From Bolinopsis microptera (Eukaryota; Ctenophora; Tentaculata; Lobata; Bolinopsidae): DNA of 64,000 bases. The position numbers and the translations under genes are program-made. Location: contig NC_087082.1 of NCBI RefSeq assembly GCF_026151205.1, forward strand, positions 310,001 to 374,000, in the 5' to 3' direction. The notes under the pieces are model-generated. The model saw only the letters and a program-made list of their open reading frames with translations. It searched no databases and was not told the origin of the DNA. Position 1 is the stretch's first letter. Each line of letters opens with the position of its first letter. Shown in pieces: positions 34,800 to 45,677 of this stretch.

Positions 34800-37700
34800 A
34801 AAATGAGTATTGGGGGGGGAAGAAGGGGGAGGGAAGTTTATTTTCTTTTTAATAGAGTTTGGGGAGGGGAAGTATGGCAGAAGTTTAATTCATTATGAGT
34901 TTGGGGGGGGGAGAATGAGAGAGTTATAATCTTATAATAGGTTTTGGGAGTGGGAAGAAAGGAGCGGTTTATATTTTAAAAAGGTTTTGGGAGGGGGAAG
35001 TAATGACAGAGTTAATATCTAAAATAGAGTATTGGGAGTGGGAAGTAAGGAAGCAGGAAATATATCTTTTATGGGGTTTTTGGGGAGTGGGAAGTAAGGG
35101 CAGAGTTATATTCAAAAATAGAGTATTGGGGGGGGGAAAATAATGGGGCAGAGTTATATATCTATATAATAGAGTATTGGGAGTGGGGAAGTAATGAGCA
35201 GAGTTATATATCTATATAATAGAGTATTGGGAGTGGGAAGTAATGAGCAGAGTTATATATCTATATAATAGAGTATTGGGAGTGGGAAGTAATGAGCAGA
35301 GTTATATATCTATATAATAGAGTATTGGGAGTGGGAAGTAATGAGCAGAGTTATATATCTATATAATAGAGTATTGGGAGTGGGAAGTAATGAGCAGAGT
35401 TATATATATCTATATAATAGAGTATTGGGAGTGGGAAGTAATGAGCAGAGTTATATATCTATATAATAGAGTATTGGGAGTGGGAAGTAATGAGCAGAGT
35501 TATATATCTATATAATAGAGTATTGGGAGTGGGAAGTAAGGAGCAGAGTTATATATCTATATAATAGAGTATTGGGAGTGGGAAGTAATGAGCAGAGTTA
35601 TATATCTATATAATAGAGTATTGGGAGTGGGAAGTAATGAGCAGAGTTATATATCTATATAATAGAGTATTGGGAGTGGGAAGTAATGAGCAGAGTTATA
35701 TATCTATATAATAGAGTATTGGGAGTGGGAAGTAATGAGCAGAGTTATATATCTATATAATAGAGTATTGGGAGTGGGAAGTAATGAGCAGAGTTATATA
35801 TCTATATAATAGAGTATTGGGAGTGGGAAGTAATGAGCAGAGTTATATATCTATATAATAGAGTATTGGGAGTGGGAAGTAATGAGCAGAGTTATATATC
35901 TATATAATAGAGTATTGGGAGTGGGAAGTAATGAGCAGAGTTATATATCTATATAATAGAGTATTGGGAGTGGGAAGTAATGAGCAGAGTTATATATCTA
36001 TATAATAGAGTATTGGGAGTGGGAAGTAATGAGCAGAGTTATATATCTATATAATAGAGTATTGGGAGTGGGAAGTAATGAGCAGAGTTATATATCTATA
36101 TAATAGAGTATTGGGAGTGGGAAGTAATGAGCAGAGTTATATATCTATATAATAGAGTATTGGGAGTGGGAAGTAATGAGCAGAGTTATATATCTATATA
36201 ATAGAGTATTGGGAGTGGGAAGTAATGAGCAGAGTTATATATCTATATAATAGAGTATTGGGAGTGGGAAGTAAGGAGCAGAGTTATATATCTATATAAT
36301 AGAGTATTGGGAGTGGGAAGTAAGGAGCAGAGTTATATATCTATATAATAGAGTATTGGGAGTGGGAAGTAAGGAGCAGAGTTATATATCTATATAATAG
36401 AGTATTGGGAGTGGGAAGTAATGAGCAGAGTTATATATCTATATAATAGAGTATTGGGAGTGGGAAGTAATGAGCAGAGTTATATATCTATATAATAGAG
36501 TATTGGGAGTGGGAAGTAATGAGCAGAGTTATATATCTATATAATAGAGTATTGGGAGTGGGAAGTAATGAGCAGAGTTATATATCTATATAATAGAGTA
36601 TTGGGAGTGGGAAGTAATGAGCAGAGTTATATATCTATATAATAGAGTATTGGGAGTGGGAAGTAATGAGCAGAGTTATATATCTATATAATAGAGTATT
36701 GGGAGTGGGAAGTAATGAGCAGAGTTATATATCTATATAATAGAGTATTGGGAGTGGGAAGTAATGAGCAGAGTTATATATCTATATAATAGAGTATTGG
36801 GAGTGGGAAGTAATGAGCAGAGTTATATATCTATATAATAGAGTATTGGGAGTGGGAAGTAATGAGCAGAGTTATATATCTATATAATAGAGTATTGGGA
36901 GTGGGAAGTAATGAGCAGAGTTATATATCTATATAATAGAGTATTGGGAGTGGGAAGTAATGAGCAGAGTTATATATCTATATAATAGAGTATTGGGAGT
37001 GGGAAGTAATGAGCAGAGTTATATATCTATATAATAGAGTATTGGGAGTGGGAAGTAATGAGCAGAGTTATATATCTATATAATAGAGTATTGGGAGTGG
37101 GAAGTAATGAGCAGAGTTATATATCTATATAATAGAGTATTGGGAGTGGGAAGTAATGAGCAGAGTTATATATCTATATAATAGAGTATTGGGAGTGGGA
37201 AGTAAGGAGCAGAGTTATATATCTATATAATAGAGTATTGGGAGTGGGAAGTAATGAGCAGAGTTATATATCTATATAATAGAGTATTGGGAGTGGGAAG
37301 TAATGAGCAGAGTTATATATCTATATAATAGAGTATTGGGAGTGGGAAGTAATGAGCAGAGTTATATATCTATATAATAGAGTATTGGGAGTGGGAAGTA
37401 AGGAGCAGAGTTATTATATATCTATATAATAGAGTATTGGGAGTGGGAAGTAAGGAGCAGAGTTATTATATATCTATATAATAGAGTATTGGGAGTGGGA
37501 AGTAATGAGCAGAGTTATATATCTATATAATAGAGTATTGGGAGTGGGAAGTAATGAGCAGAGTTATATATATCTATATAATAGAGTATTGGGAGTGGGA
37601 AGTAATGAGCAGAGTTATTATATATCTATATAATAGAGTATTGGGAGTGGGAAGTAAGGAGCAGAGTTATATATCTATATAATAGAGTATTGGGAGTGGG

Positions 37701-38370
37701 AAGTAATGAGCAGAGTTATATATCTATATAATAGAGTATTGGGAGTGGGAAGTAATGAGCAGAGTTATATATCTATATAATAGAGTATTGGGAGTGGGAA
37801 GTAATGAGCAGAGTTATATATCTATATAATAGAGTATTGGGAGTGGGAAGTAATGAGCAGAGTTATATATCTATATAATAGAGTATTGGGAGTGGGAAGT
37901 AATGAGCAGAGTTATATATCTATATAATAGAGTATTGGGAGTGGGAAGTAAGGAGCAGAGTTATATATCTATATAATAGAGTATTGGGAGTGGGAAGTAA
38001 TGAGCAGAGTTATATATCTATATAATAGAGTATTGGGAGTGGGAAGTAATGAGCAGAGTTATATATCTATATAATAGAGTATTGGGAGTGGGAAGTAATG
38101 AGCAGAGTTATATATCTATATAATAGAGTATTGGGAGTGGGAAGTAATGAGCAGAGTTATATATCTATATAATAGAGTATTGGGAGTGGGAAGTAATGAG
38201 CAGAGTTATATATCTATATAATAGAGTATTGGGAGTGGGAAGTAATGAGCAGAGTTATATATCTATATAATAGAGTATTGGGAGTGGGAAGTAATGAGCA
38301 GAGTTATATATATCTATATAATAGAGTATTGGGAGTGGGAAGTAATGAGCAGAGTTATATATCTATATAA
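34800..38370. repeat. 49 bp satellite, about 66 clean copies
   Basis: The unit contains TTATATATCTATATAATAG and TATTGGGAGTGGGAAGTAAT. The period is 49 bp. Variants are few: TAATGAGC versus TAAGGAGC, and units with an extra TA or TTA. The first 300 or so bases (34800-35125) are degraded with stretched G-runs. The array ends exactly at the 5' edge of the RLE retrotransposon. Confidence 0.95.
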
Positions 38371-38424
38371 CTCTTTTTGAGTCTATTCGTGTTTTTTGCT
38401 CTGTTTAAAGATATTTGAGAGTCA

Positions 38425-40062
38425 ATGAAAAATGAAGAGCAATGTGCTGATCAGTCTAGTGAGTTTACTTTTTCATACGCTACAACCGCCACGTCCATCG
38501 TCATTAAACAAATAGAAGCAGATTTGCCGAAACCTGATCACGAGGAGCCGTGTGATCCTGAACTAATCAGCTTTTGTGAACACATAAACACAGTCTACGA
38601 AGAAATCGTACACTGGAGAAAGAATTTATTCGAGGTTCCCACATGTGCAGTGGGAAAAAAATTTGTGAAGTTGTTATCCAGTTGGCTCCAGCATTTTAAT
38701 GCCAAAACAAAGTATAGATGCATCGCATTGAAAACGTTTAATATTCTCCCAGCATTATTGCTCCAGAAACCGTCGGCAAAGAGTAAAAGAGCTGATCACA
38801 AACAATTATTGGCGAAAAGATTGGGGTTATGGGAAAATAGTTCAAGGAAGAAAACACAAGATTTAGCTCGCTCTTTCGCTAACAAAATGTTTGAGGGTAA
38901 AGTTACGGCAGCTGTCAGAATTTTGTGTGATGACAACAATAACGGTGTGCTACCCTTATCGGAAGAAACAATGACGCAGTTAAAAAAGAAACACCCAATA
39001 CCGACTGGAATCAGAGATGAAACACTTCTATACGGCCCAATAATGAAGCTAGACTCCTCATATTTCGACTTAATAGATGGAAATATGATTGGCCGAGCGG
39101 CAAAGATGACCAACGGTGCAGCAGGTCCGTCCACCACTGATGCAGATTTCTTTAAGTATCTTCTGCTGCACAAGAGATTCAAAGGAGAGGGGCAAGATTT
39201 ACGTGATGAGCTAGCCAAATTTGCACGTTCGTTGGCATCTGAATACATCGATCCATCAATCATTGATTCATATGTCAACTGCCGTTTAATACCGCTTAAC
39301 AAATGCCCGGGTGTTAGACCAATTGGTATTGGCGAAACTGTAAGAAGAATAGTGGGAAAGGCTATCGCTTGGGCACTTAAGATGGATATTCAGGAAACAG
39401 CAGGACCATCACAAGTCTGCACAGGGCTAAAATCTGGTACTGAAGCAGCAGTCCATTTCATTAGACAGCAATTCCAAGTGGAATCAGCTGAAGCGTGTAT
39501 ATTGGTTGATGCGACAAATGCTTTCAATGCTGTTAATCGAATGGTGATGCTGCATAACATCCAGCGGCAATGTCCTGAATTTGCACCAATTGCCATCAAT
39601 ATGTACCGAGCTCCAAGTCGCTTGTTTGTCTGTGGAACTGAAATACCATCGGCAGAAGGCACTACCCAGGGTGACAATCTGGCAATGCCCCTATTTGCAC
39701 TCGCAACACTTCCAATTTTACAGAAACTTAAAGAGCTAAGGAAAGTTATGCAAGTCTGGCTGGCCGACGACGCGTCATCTGTTGGAACACTGATACATCT
39801 CAAAACCTGGTGGGATATGATAGTGGCAGAGGGAATTAAATATGGATATCATGTCAACCCCAGCAAATCATGTTTGATAATAAAACATCCATCGAGCATG
39901 GAGAGGGCTATGGAAATATTTGGAGAAAGCGGGATCGAGATAAAAATAACTGGTCAGAGACATCTTGGAGCGGTTATTGGGTCACAGGAATATAAACGAC
40001 TTTACATCAATAATTTAGTTGAAGAATGGATCAAAAATCAAAATGATCAACAAATTATCTGA
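38425..40062 (+). pseudogene. Reverse transcriptase half of the RLE retrotransposon
   Basis: The frame encodes 545 residues. Residues 1-190 are a conserved N-terminal region of this RT family, with PALLLQKPSAKSK and RSFANKMFEGKVTAA. Reverse transcriptase motifs follow: RLIPLNKCPGVRPIGIGET near 290-310, motif A VDATNAFNAVNR near 370, motif B EGTTQGDNLAMPLF near 412 (N where most have P), motif C WLADDASS near 447 (L in place of the usual Y or F before ADD), and SCLIIK near 485. The two catalytic regions are intact. The frame runs into a stop at 40060, where the second half continues in another frame, so one inserted or lost base near 40030-40045 has split the protein. No zinc finger is visible at the N-terminus. 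Start codon choice (38425) is the first ATG after the satellite. Confidence 0.85.
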
Positions 40063-41281
40063 TTTTGGTCAATCCCAGCCACAAGCAGCATATGCAGCAT
40101 TCACTCATGGAGTTAGGCACAAAATGACATACTTCATGAGAACAATTGAAGGACTAGATCAATACTTGCAACCTCTTGACATGCTTATCGATGAGAAACT
40201 CATACCGGCTTTATTTGGATGCCCTATTACACCATTAGAGAGAAGAACGGTTGCGCTACCCGTACGATGTGGGGGACTAGGCATACCAGTTTTATCAAAG
40301 TTGGCATCAGAGGAGTATAAAACATCCATGGAAGTGACTAAGTCCTTAGTAAAAGCCATGGCCGGAATTGAAACGGATATAGATCATGATTCCGAGTCGC
40401 TGAAAGAAATTCTAAAAGTGAGGGCAGAAAAGCATGAATTAGAATACACGTTAATCTGCAATGAAAGCAGTGATAGATCTACACGTGCAATTAATCAGGC
40501 AAGAGAAAAAGGAAGCTCAAGTTGGTTGACTGTCCTACCTCTTAAGTCTTATGGGTTCACATTGAACAAAGGGGAATTCAGGGATAGTCTACTTCTTCGA
40601 TATAACAAAGACCTTCCACGATTACCTCAATCCTGTGTTTGTGGGGCCAAAATGGACATCAACCATGCTCTAAACTGTCCAAGAGGAGGCTACATCATCA
40701 TCCGCCACAACTCAGTTAGGGATTTCATAGCCAAACAACTATCAACTGTTTGCAAAGACGTAGAATGTGAGCCCCACCTACAGACTTTAGACGGGGAGAC
40801 TTTCTCAACAAGTACCACACTAACAGGAGACAATGCCCACCCTGACGTCCGTGCCAGGGGATTCTATCGTCCGGGACAGAACTCCTATTTCGACATAAAG
40901 TTTCTCAATCCCAATTCTGAGTCTTATCTCTCATCATCAACAGAAAAAATATACGAGAGAGCTGAGACTCAGAAGCGGAGGTTATACAACGAGAGAATTC
41001 TGAATGTAGAACATGGGAGTTTCTGTCCTCTGGTGTACTCTGTCACGGGTGGCAGCGGGCCAGAAGCGAGAACATTCTGTAGATTATTGTGTGAGAAAAT
41101 AGCATATAAAACTCAACAAAATTATTCAGATGTTGTAAATTTTTTAAGATGTAAACTTTCATTTATTATCAGGAAGCTGGTTCTCCTGTGTATAAGAGGA
41201 ACCAGATCTTCTGTCAATTCAGTTGACAAAAGTTGTGAAAGCGACTTTGAGTTCGCATGCTTTGTATCAAAGCTTAGCTAA
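40063..41281 (+). pseudogene. C-terminal half: thumb, zinc knuckle and nuclease
   Basis: This continues the same protein in the next frame; it is open from 40019 and takes over around 40040 (INKLSDFGQSQPQAAYAAF). After the thumb (LPVRCGGLGIPVLSKLA) comes GSSSWLTVLPLKSYGF, a conserved block of this family. The C-terminal end has a zinc knuckle CVCGAKMDINHALNCPRGG, then RHNSVRDF, and then HPDVRARGFYRPGQNSYFDI followed by KF. This order (C-C-H-C, RHN, PD, D-x-K) matches the restriction-like endonuclease of R2/NeSL-type LINEs, which nicks target DNA. The stop is at 41279-41281. Apart from the one frameshift it looks well preserved, so the insertion is probably young. Confidence 0.8.
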
Positions 41282-41387
41282 TTATGAGTCCTATGGACTC
41301 AATTAATTGATGATTCAAATCTGGTCGATATACATTGTTGTAAATTATATTGTTATATATTATTCTATTTGTTTACCAAAAAAAAAA

Positions 41388-41744
41388 TATATATATCTAT
41401 ATCTATATAGATATATATATAGGTCAAATTGTACAGAGTCATGTGACCTGGATGTGTAAGAGACATGCTGTTCTGTTAAGTAAGCACACTTTGCAATTAA
41501 AATCGCAAGATTTAATTCTCCAAAGCAAAAATGTTTTCAATAATGTTGGTTTAAATAGGTAGTTCAACTAAAATCGCATTGTACATATTGTGACAGTAGG
41601 TGTAACATTGTCTATTTAATTACGAAAATCATAATATAAGTATCTTTAAAAGTACAATACTATAATTTAAGATATTGTGCTTTAAGTTTAGGCGGAAGAT
41701 AAAATAAGATAACTCAATCTTATCTCTTTATGCAATGAATCACC
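41388..41744. other. AT microsatellite and unassigned flank
   Basis: TATATATCTATATCTATATAG immediately follows the retrotransposon's A-tail. The rest is unassigned. Confidence 0.5.
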
Positions 41745-42025
41745 TACTACCTACTACCTACTACCTATAGGTACACCTACTGTAGGTATACTAGGTACAC
41801 CTACTGTAGGTATACTAGGTACACCTACAGTAGGTATACTAGGTACACCTACTGTAGGTATACTAGGTACACCTACTGTAGGTATACTAGGTACACCTAC
41901 TGTAGGTATACTAGGTACACCTACTGTAGGTATACTAGGTACACCTACTGTAGGTATACTAGGTACACCTACTGTAGGTATACTAGGTACACCTACTGTA
42001 GGTATACTAGGTACACCTACACCTA
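41745..42025. repeat. 24 bp minisatellite with hairpin units
   Basis: About 11 copies of a 24 bp unit with GGTACACCTACTGTAGGTAT, preceded by CTACTACCTACTACC. Each unit contains ACCTAC-T-GTAGGT, a small palindrome, so the array can form serial hairpins. One unit has CTACAGTAGG in place of CTACTGTAGG. Confidence 0.95.
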
Positions 42026-42430
42026 CTGGTATATTGACTACGATATCAGGCCTTATTTGGGCAGATATAAAAGTATATGCCGGCCGAAAATTCGAACGAA
42101 CTTCAATTTTGGCGCTGATCCCTCCAACGCCTACATAATGATTTAATGTCGTAATGCGTATAACTTAATGTCCGCCCAAACAAAGTCAGATAATGTATAT
42201 GACAAAAGAACACATCACCAGCATGTAGCCGAATAAAACTATATTTAATTGAGAGTAAAAAGTTGCTATACTACTAGTAGCTAAGTTATTATTGTGTACC
42301 CAGTATAGAGGTTACAGAGACTAGAAAGCTAGTACCGCTTATATCCTTATTATGGGACCCCGCAGATTTAGTCCTCGTTTTTAATTATTAAATTGCCCAT
42401 GTAATGGCCGCTTAATTAATAAGCAATATA
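42026..42430. other. Unassigned sequence with an isolated 35 bp-array unit
   Basis: At 42298-42335 the phrase AGTATAGAGGTTACAGAGAC followed by TAGAAA matches the array unit of 42.66-43.73 kb, although it lies on the other side of the pogo-like end. Otherwise no feature. Confidence 0.4.
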
Positions 42431-42654
42431 CAGTCGAACCTCTATATACCGTGCCTCTCTATACCGGGTACCTCCATAAATCGGGCCTCTTTTTTAGCAA
42501 GTTTCTTTTTGCAAGAAATGTGATTTCTTACATAACAGTTAAAATCACATTTGATAGTGATATAAGTACATGTCTAGCTGAATTTCATCGTAATACAAGA
42601 GTTACAATACTTATACCGTGCACTTTCCATTTCCCCGGGAGGCCCGTTACAGAG
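42431..42654. mobile_element. Pogo/Tc1-like terminal repeat sequence
   Basis: CAGTCGAACCTCTATATACC at 42431 preceded by TA resembles the ends of pogo/Tigger-type MITEs. Inside, TATACCGGGTACCTCC and repeats follow. The matching right end is replaced by, or merged into, the 35 bp array, whose unit contains GGTATAGAGAGGTT, the reverse complement of the inner part of this end. Confidence 0.45.
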
Positions 42655-43735
42655 AGGTACAGATAGAGAGGTTACAGAAACTAGAAATGTACCCGGTATA
42701 GAGAGGTTACAGAGACTAGAAATGTACTCGGTATAGAGAGGTTACAGAGACTAGAAATGTACTCGGTATAGAGAGGTTACAGAGACTAGAAATGTACTCG
42801 GTATAGAGAGGTTACAGAGACTAGAAATGTACTCGGTATAGAGAGGTTACAGAGACTAGAAATGTACTCGGTATAGAGAGGTTACAGAGACTAGAAATGT
42901 ACTTGGTATAGAGAGGTTACAGAGACTAGAAATGTACTCGGTATAGAGAGGTTACAGAGACTAGAAATGTACTCGGTATAGAGAGGTTACAGAGACTAGA
43001 AATGTACTCGGTATAGAGAGGTTACAGAGACTAGAAATGTACTCGGTATAGAGAGGTTACAGAGACTAGAAAGGTACTCGGTATAGAGGTTACAGAGACT
43101 AGAAATGTACTCGGTATAGAGAGGTTACAGAGACTAGAAATGTACTCGGTATAGAGAGGTTACAGAGACTAGAAATGTACCCGGTATAGAGAGGTTACAG
43201 AGTCTAGAAATGTACTCGGTATATATAGGTTACAGAGACTAGAAATGTACTCGGTATAGAGAGGTTACAGAGACTAGAAATGTACTCGGTATAGAGAGGT
43301 TACAGAGACTAGAAATGTACCCGGTATAGAGAGGTTACAGAGTCTAGAAATGTACTCGGTATATATAGGTTACAGAGACTAGAAATGTACTCGGTATAGA
43401 GAGGTTACAGAGACTAGAAAGGTACTCGGTATAGAGAGGTTACAGAGACTAGAAATGTACTCGGTATAGAGGTTACAGAGACTAGAAATGTACTCGGTAT
43501 AGAGAGGTTACAGAGTCTAGAAATGTACTCGGTATATATAGGTTACAGAGACTAGAAATGTACTCGGTATAGAGAGGTTACAGAGACTAGAAAGGTACTC
43601 GGTATAGAGAGGTTACAGAGACTAGAAATGTACTCGGTATAGAGGTTACAGAGACTAGAAATGTACTCGGTATAGAGAGGTTACAGAGACTAGAAATGTA
43701 CCCGGTATAGAGAGGTTACAGAGACTAGAAAGGTA
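42655..43735. repeat. 35 bp minisatellite, about 31 copies
   Basis: The unit holds GAGAGGTTACAGAGACTAGA and AATGTACTCGGTATA. Variants (GAGTCTAG, GGTATATATAGG, GGTATAGAGG without the second GAG, AAAGGTACTC) recur in the same order about every 200 bp near 43190-43690, showing a higher-order repeat of several units. Confidence 0.95.
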
Positions 43736-44339
43736 CGAGTCGCATAATTAATTAGATGGTTAAAGCTTCAGACCACAACAATATCCCATGCAATGTGCTG
43801 TACATTGATGGTAGTTTTCAGTACACACCATCACCAGTCACAGACTAATTTATCCAGTCTAATTTTATACATTTACATAAATGCACCAAAATAACTGATT
43901 TTAATGGAAAAACAGGCAAAAATGTGAGAAATTTTAATGAAAACCAAGCATAAATTTGACAACTCAAGAGAGGGCATTCACAAACGGCAGCTGAGTCAGA
44001 TTCAAAGCTTTAAAGCAGGGAGAAGTGCACACTCAACCCCTGCCCTGCTACTGGAGTACAGGGAGAACATTCTCCAAGTCATAATCACACGTGCAATGAA
44101 AAAACGAAGTGTTACAAAATTATACCACAGCCACGAAAAGCTGGCCTTCGAGTTTTTAGTGTAACTCTCACAATTTTTAGCTTTTCGTGACTGTACTATA
44201 TAATAGCCCACACTAACTCACTCATTTGCACTGAAGAAGAGGCCGTCCAGTTTTGGAGGGTGTATTGTGATACCGGGGGGAGTTGAAGTGAGGCATTTCG
44301 TGGTGGAACACCCTGGTTACACTGTGAAACAGTTCACAA
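43736..44339. other. Unassigned sequence
   Basis: Opposing open frames at 43937-44164 (plus, 75 codons) and 44002-44211 (minus, 69 codons) lack features I recognise. The missing 3' exons of the TMCC-like gene would be expected on the minus strand from here downward, but none could be identified. Confidence 0.35.
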
Positions 44340-44431
44340 TACAGTAAAACCACGATATAATTATAATGCGCCCCGATTTACCGCGGATGTTTCCTTTCCT
44401 CAAACTCCGCGGTTAATCAGGGTTTATTGTA
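44340..44431. mobile_element. 92 bp pogo/Tc1-like MITE
   Basis: The ends are imperfect inverted repeats, TACAGTAAAACCACG and (as reverse complement) TACAATAAACCCTGATTAA, with TA at both edges. An inner ACCGCGGA / TCCGCGGT pair extends the palindrome. A run of C is at 44513-44527, just outside. Confidence 0.6.
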
Positions 44432-44566
44432 TTATCACCCTCTAATGAACACTTTAATTACACGTGATTCTAGTGTCTTCACATTCAACACACTGTTGTT
44501 AACCAATCTTCTCCCCCCCCCCCCCCCTATCACAATATGTCCAAATTAAAACTTAATAAAACTTAC

Positions 44567-44709
44567 TTCTCATAAGCCCGGTGAATAACTCCTGATTTCT
44601 TGGTCTGGTCAGGAGTACGTTTCCCGTCCAGAGTCTCATGTCCCATAGTACTGTGGGTAGTGTCTTGTGGGTCCACTTGTACGTAACCATTGTTCATCAG
44701 TTCCTGTTC
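44567..44709 (-). CDS. TMCC-like gene, exon 7 (most 3' found)
   Basis: The exon encodes 47 residues plus two bases: EQELMNNGYVQVDPQDTTHS followed by a lysine/threonine-rich stretch ending VIHRAYE. It begins in phase 0 after TCCCTCTCAG, matching the phase 0 end of the previous exon, and ends at a strong donor GAA|GTAAGT. The N-N-G after the coiled coil corresponds to the Q-N-G that ends the first coiled coil in TMCC proteins; beyond that I see no family match. Its acceptor is duplicated 45 bases upstream, but use of the upstream copy would hit a TAA at once. The following exon, which must start with one base completing a codon, was not found. Confidence 0.6.
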
Positions 44710-44793
44710 CTGAGAGGGACTAACAGTTACTTTATTTAATACAAGTTACTGTTCCTGAGAGGGATTAACAGTTACTTTATTTAATACAAGTTA
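44704..44793. repeat. 45 bp direct duplication covering the exon 7 acceptor
   Basis: The segment with GTTCCTGAGAGGGA and CAGTTACTTTATTTAATACA occurs twice, at 44704 and 44749. It includes the polypyrimidine/CTCAG acceptor and the first six exonic bases of exon 7. Confidence 0.9.
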
Positions 44794-44877
44794 CTGTGAC
44801 AACTTACTTAAGAGCTACTAGTTAGTTACTTAAGAGTTAGACCTTTAGTAGATCTAGTAGTAATAGTAGGTTACCGG

Positions 44878-45588
44878 TACCCCCCCCCCCAGTAGTAGTT
44901 AGAACTCACTCGGATAGTAGGTTACCGGTACCCCCCCCCCCCCCCCAGTAGTAGTTAGAACTCACTCGGTACCCCCCCCCCCCCCCCCAGTAGTAGTTAG
45001 AACTCACTCGGATAGTAGGTTACCGGTACCCCCCCCCCCCCCCCCAGTAGTGTTAGAACTCACTCGTACCCCCCCCCCAGTAGTAGTTAGAACTCACTCG
45101 GTACCCCCCCCCCCCCCCAGTAGTAGTTAGAACTCACTCGGATAGTAGGTTACCGGTACCCCCCCCCCCCCCCAGTAGTAGTTAGAACTCACTCGGTACC
45201 CCCCCCCCCCCCCCCAGTAGTAGTTAGAACTCACTCGGATAGTAGGTTACCGGTACCCCCCCCCCAGTAGTAGTTAGAACTCACTCGTACCCCCCCCCCC
45301 CCCCAGTAGTAGTTAGAACTCACTCGGATAGTAGGTTACCGTACCCCCCCCCCCCCAGTAGTAGTTAGAACTCACTCGGTACCCCCCCCCCCCCAGTAGT
45401 AGTTAGAACTCACTCGGTACCACCCCCCCCCCCCCCCCCCCAGTAGTAGTTAGAACTCACTCGGATAGTAGGTTACCGGTACCCCCCCCCAGTAGTAGTT
45501 AGAACTCACTCGGTACCCCCCCCCCCCCAGTAGTAGTAAGAACTCACTCGGTACCCCCCCCCCCCCCCCAATAGTTGTTAGAACTCAC
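44878..45588. repeat. Poly-C array made of copies of the exon 6 splice donor
   Basis: About 15 units, each with CAGTAGTAGTTAGAACTCAC and TCGG, are separated by C-runs of 8-20 bases; every second or so also carries ATAGTAGGTTACCGGTA. On the minus strand each unit reads CCGA|GTGAGTTCTAAC, identical to the true exon 6 donor at 45588/45589. The array starts directly at that donor. Confidence 0.95.
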
Positions 45589-45667
45589 TCGGATCTTCTT
45601 CTTCCTCTCCTCCAACTTCTTCAGTTTATTCTGCAGTTCTCTAACGTGCTTCTGAGACTTTAGGTTC
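45589..45667 (-). CDS. TMCC-like gene, exon 6 (coiled coil)
   Basis: The 79-base exon completes one codon and encodes NLKSQKHVRELQNKLKKLEE followed by RKKKIR. Leucine and other hydrophobic residues fall in heptad positions. Joined to the end of exon 5 it gives YNQKNLKSQKHVRELQNKL, which aligns without gaps to the FEKKNQKSAQTIAQLQKKL core of TMCC proteins (K, N, K, S, L, Q, K and L shared). The acceptor is CGAATCCAG and the donor CCGA|GTGAGT. Repeat arrays lie on both sides: a 19 bp array on the acceptor side and the donor-copy array on the other. The identity of the exon is well supported by phase; the family name less so. Confidence 0.7.
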
Positions 45668-45677
45668 CTGGATTCGT

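Larger units (their letters stand above)
38371..41387 (+). mobile_element. RLE-type non-LTR retrotransposon
   Basis: An element of about 3 kb starts right after the 49 bp satellite and ends in a short A-run (41378-41387). Both flanks carry TATATATCTATAT-like sequence (38355-38368 and 41388-41405), which may be a target-site duplication or a shared AT-rich target. It carries one long coding region broken by a single frameshift. No LTRs and no APE endonuclease are present; a nuclease-like domain lies after the reverse transcriptase. Confidence 0.75.

Noticed and set aside
38425-40062. A host protein-coding gene
   Set aside because: Reverse transcriptase motifs and the nuclease-like tail identify a retrotransposon.
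43937-44211. 75-codon plus frame and 69-codon minus frame as genes or as exon 8 of the TMCC-like gene
   Set aside because: No recognised motif, no fitting acceptor and phase, and they overlap each other on opposite strands.
44878-45588. CRISPR-like repeat-spacer array
   Set aside because: The variable parts are homopolymer C-runs and the genome is eukaryotic.
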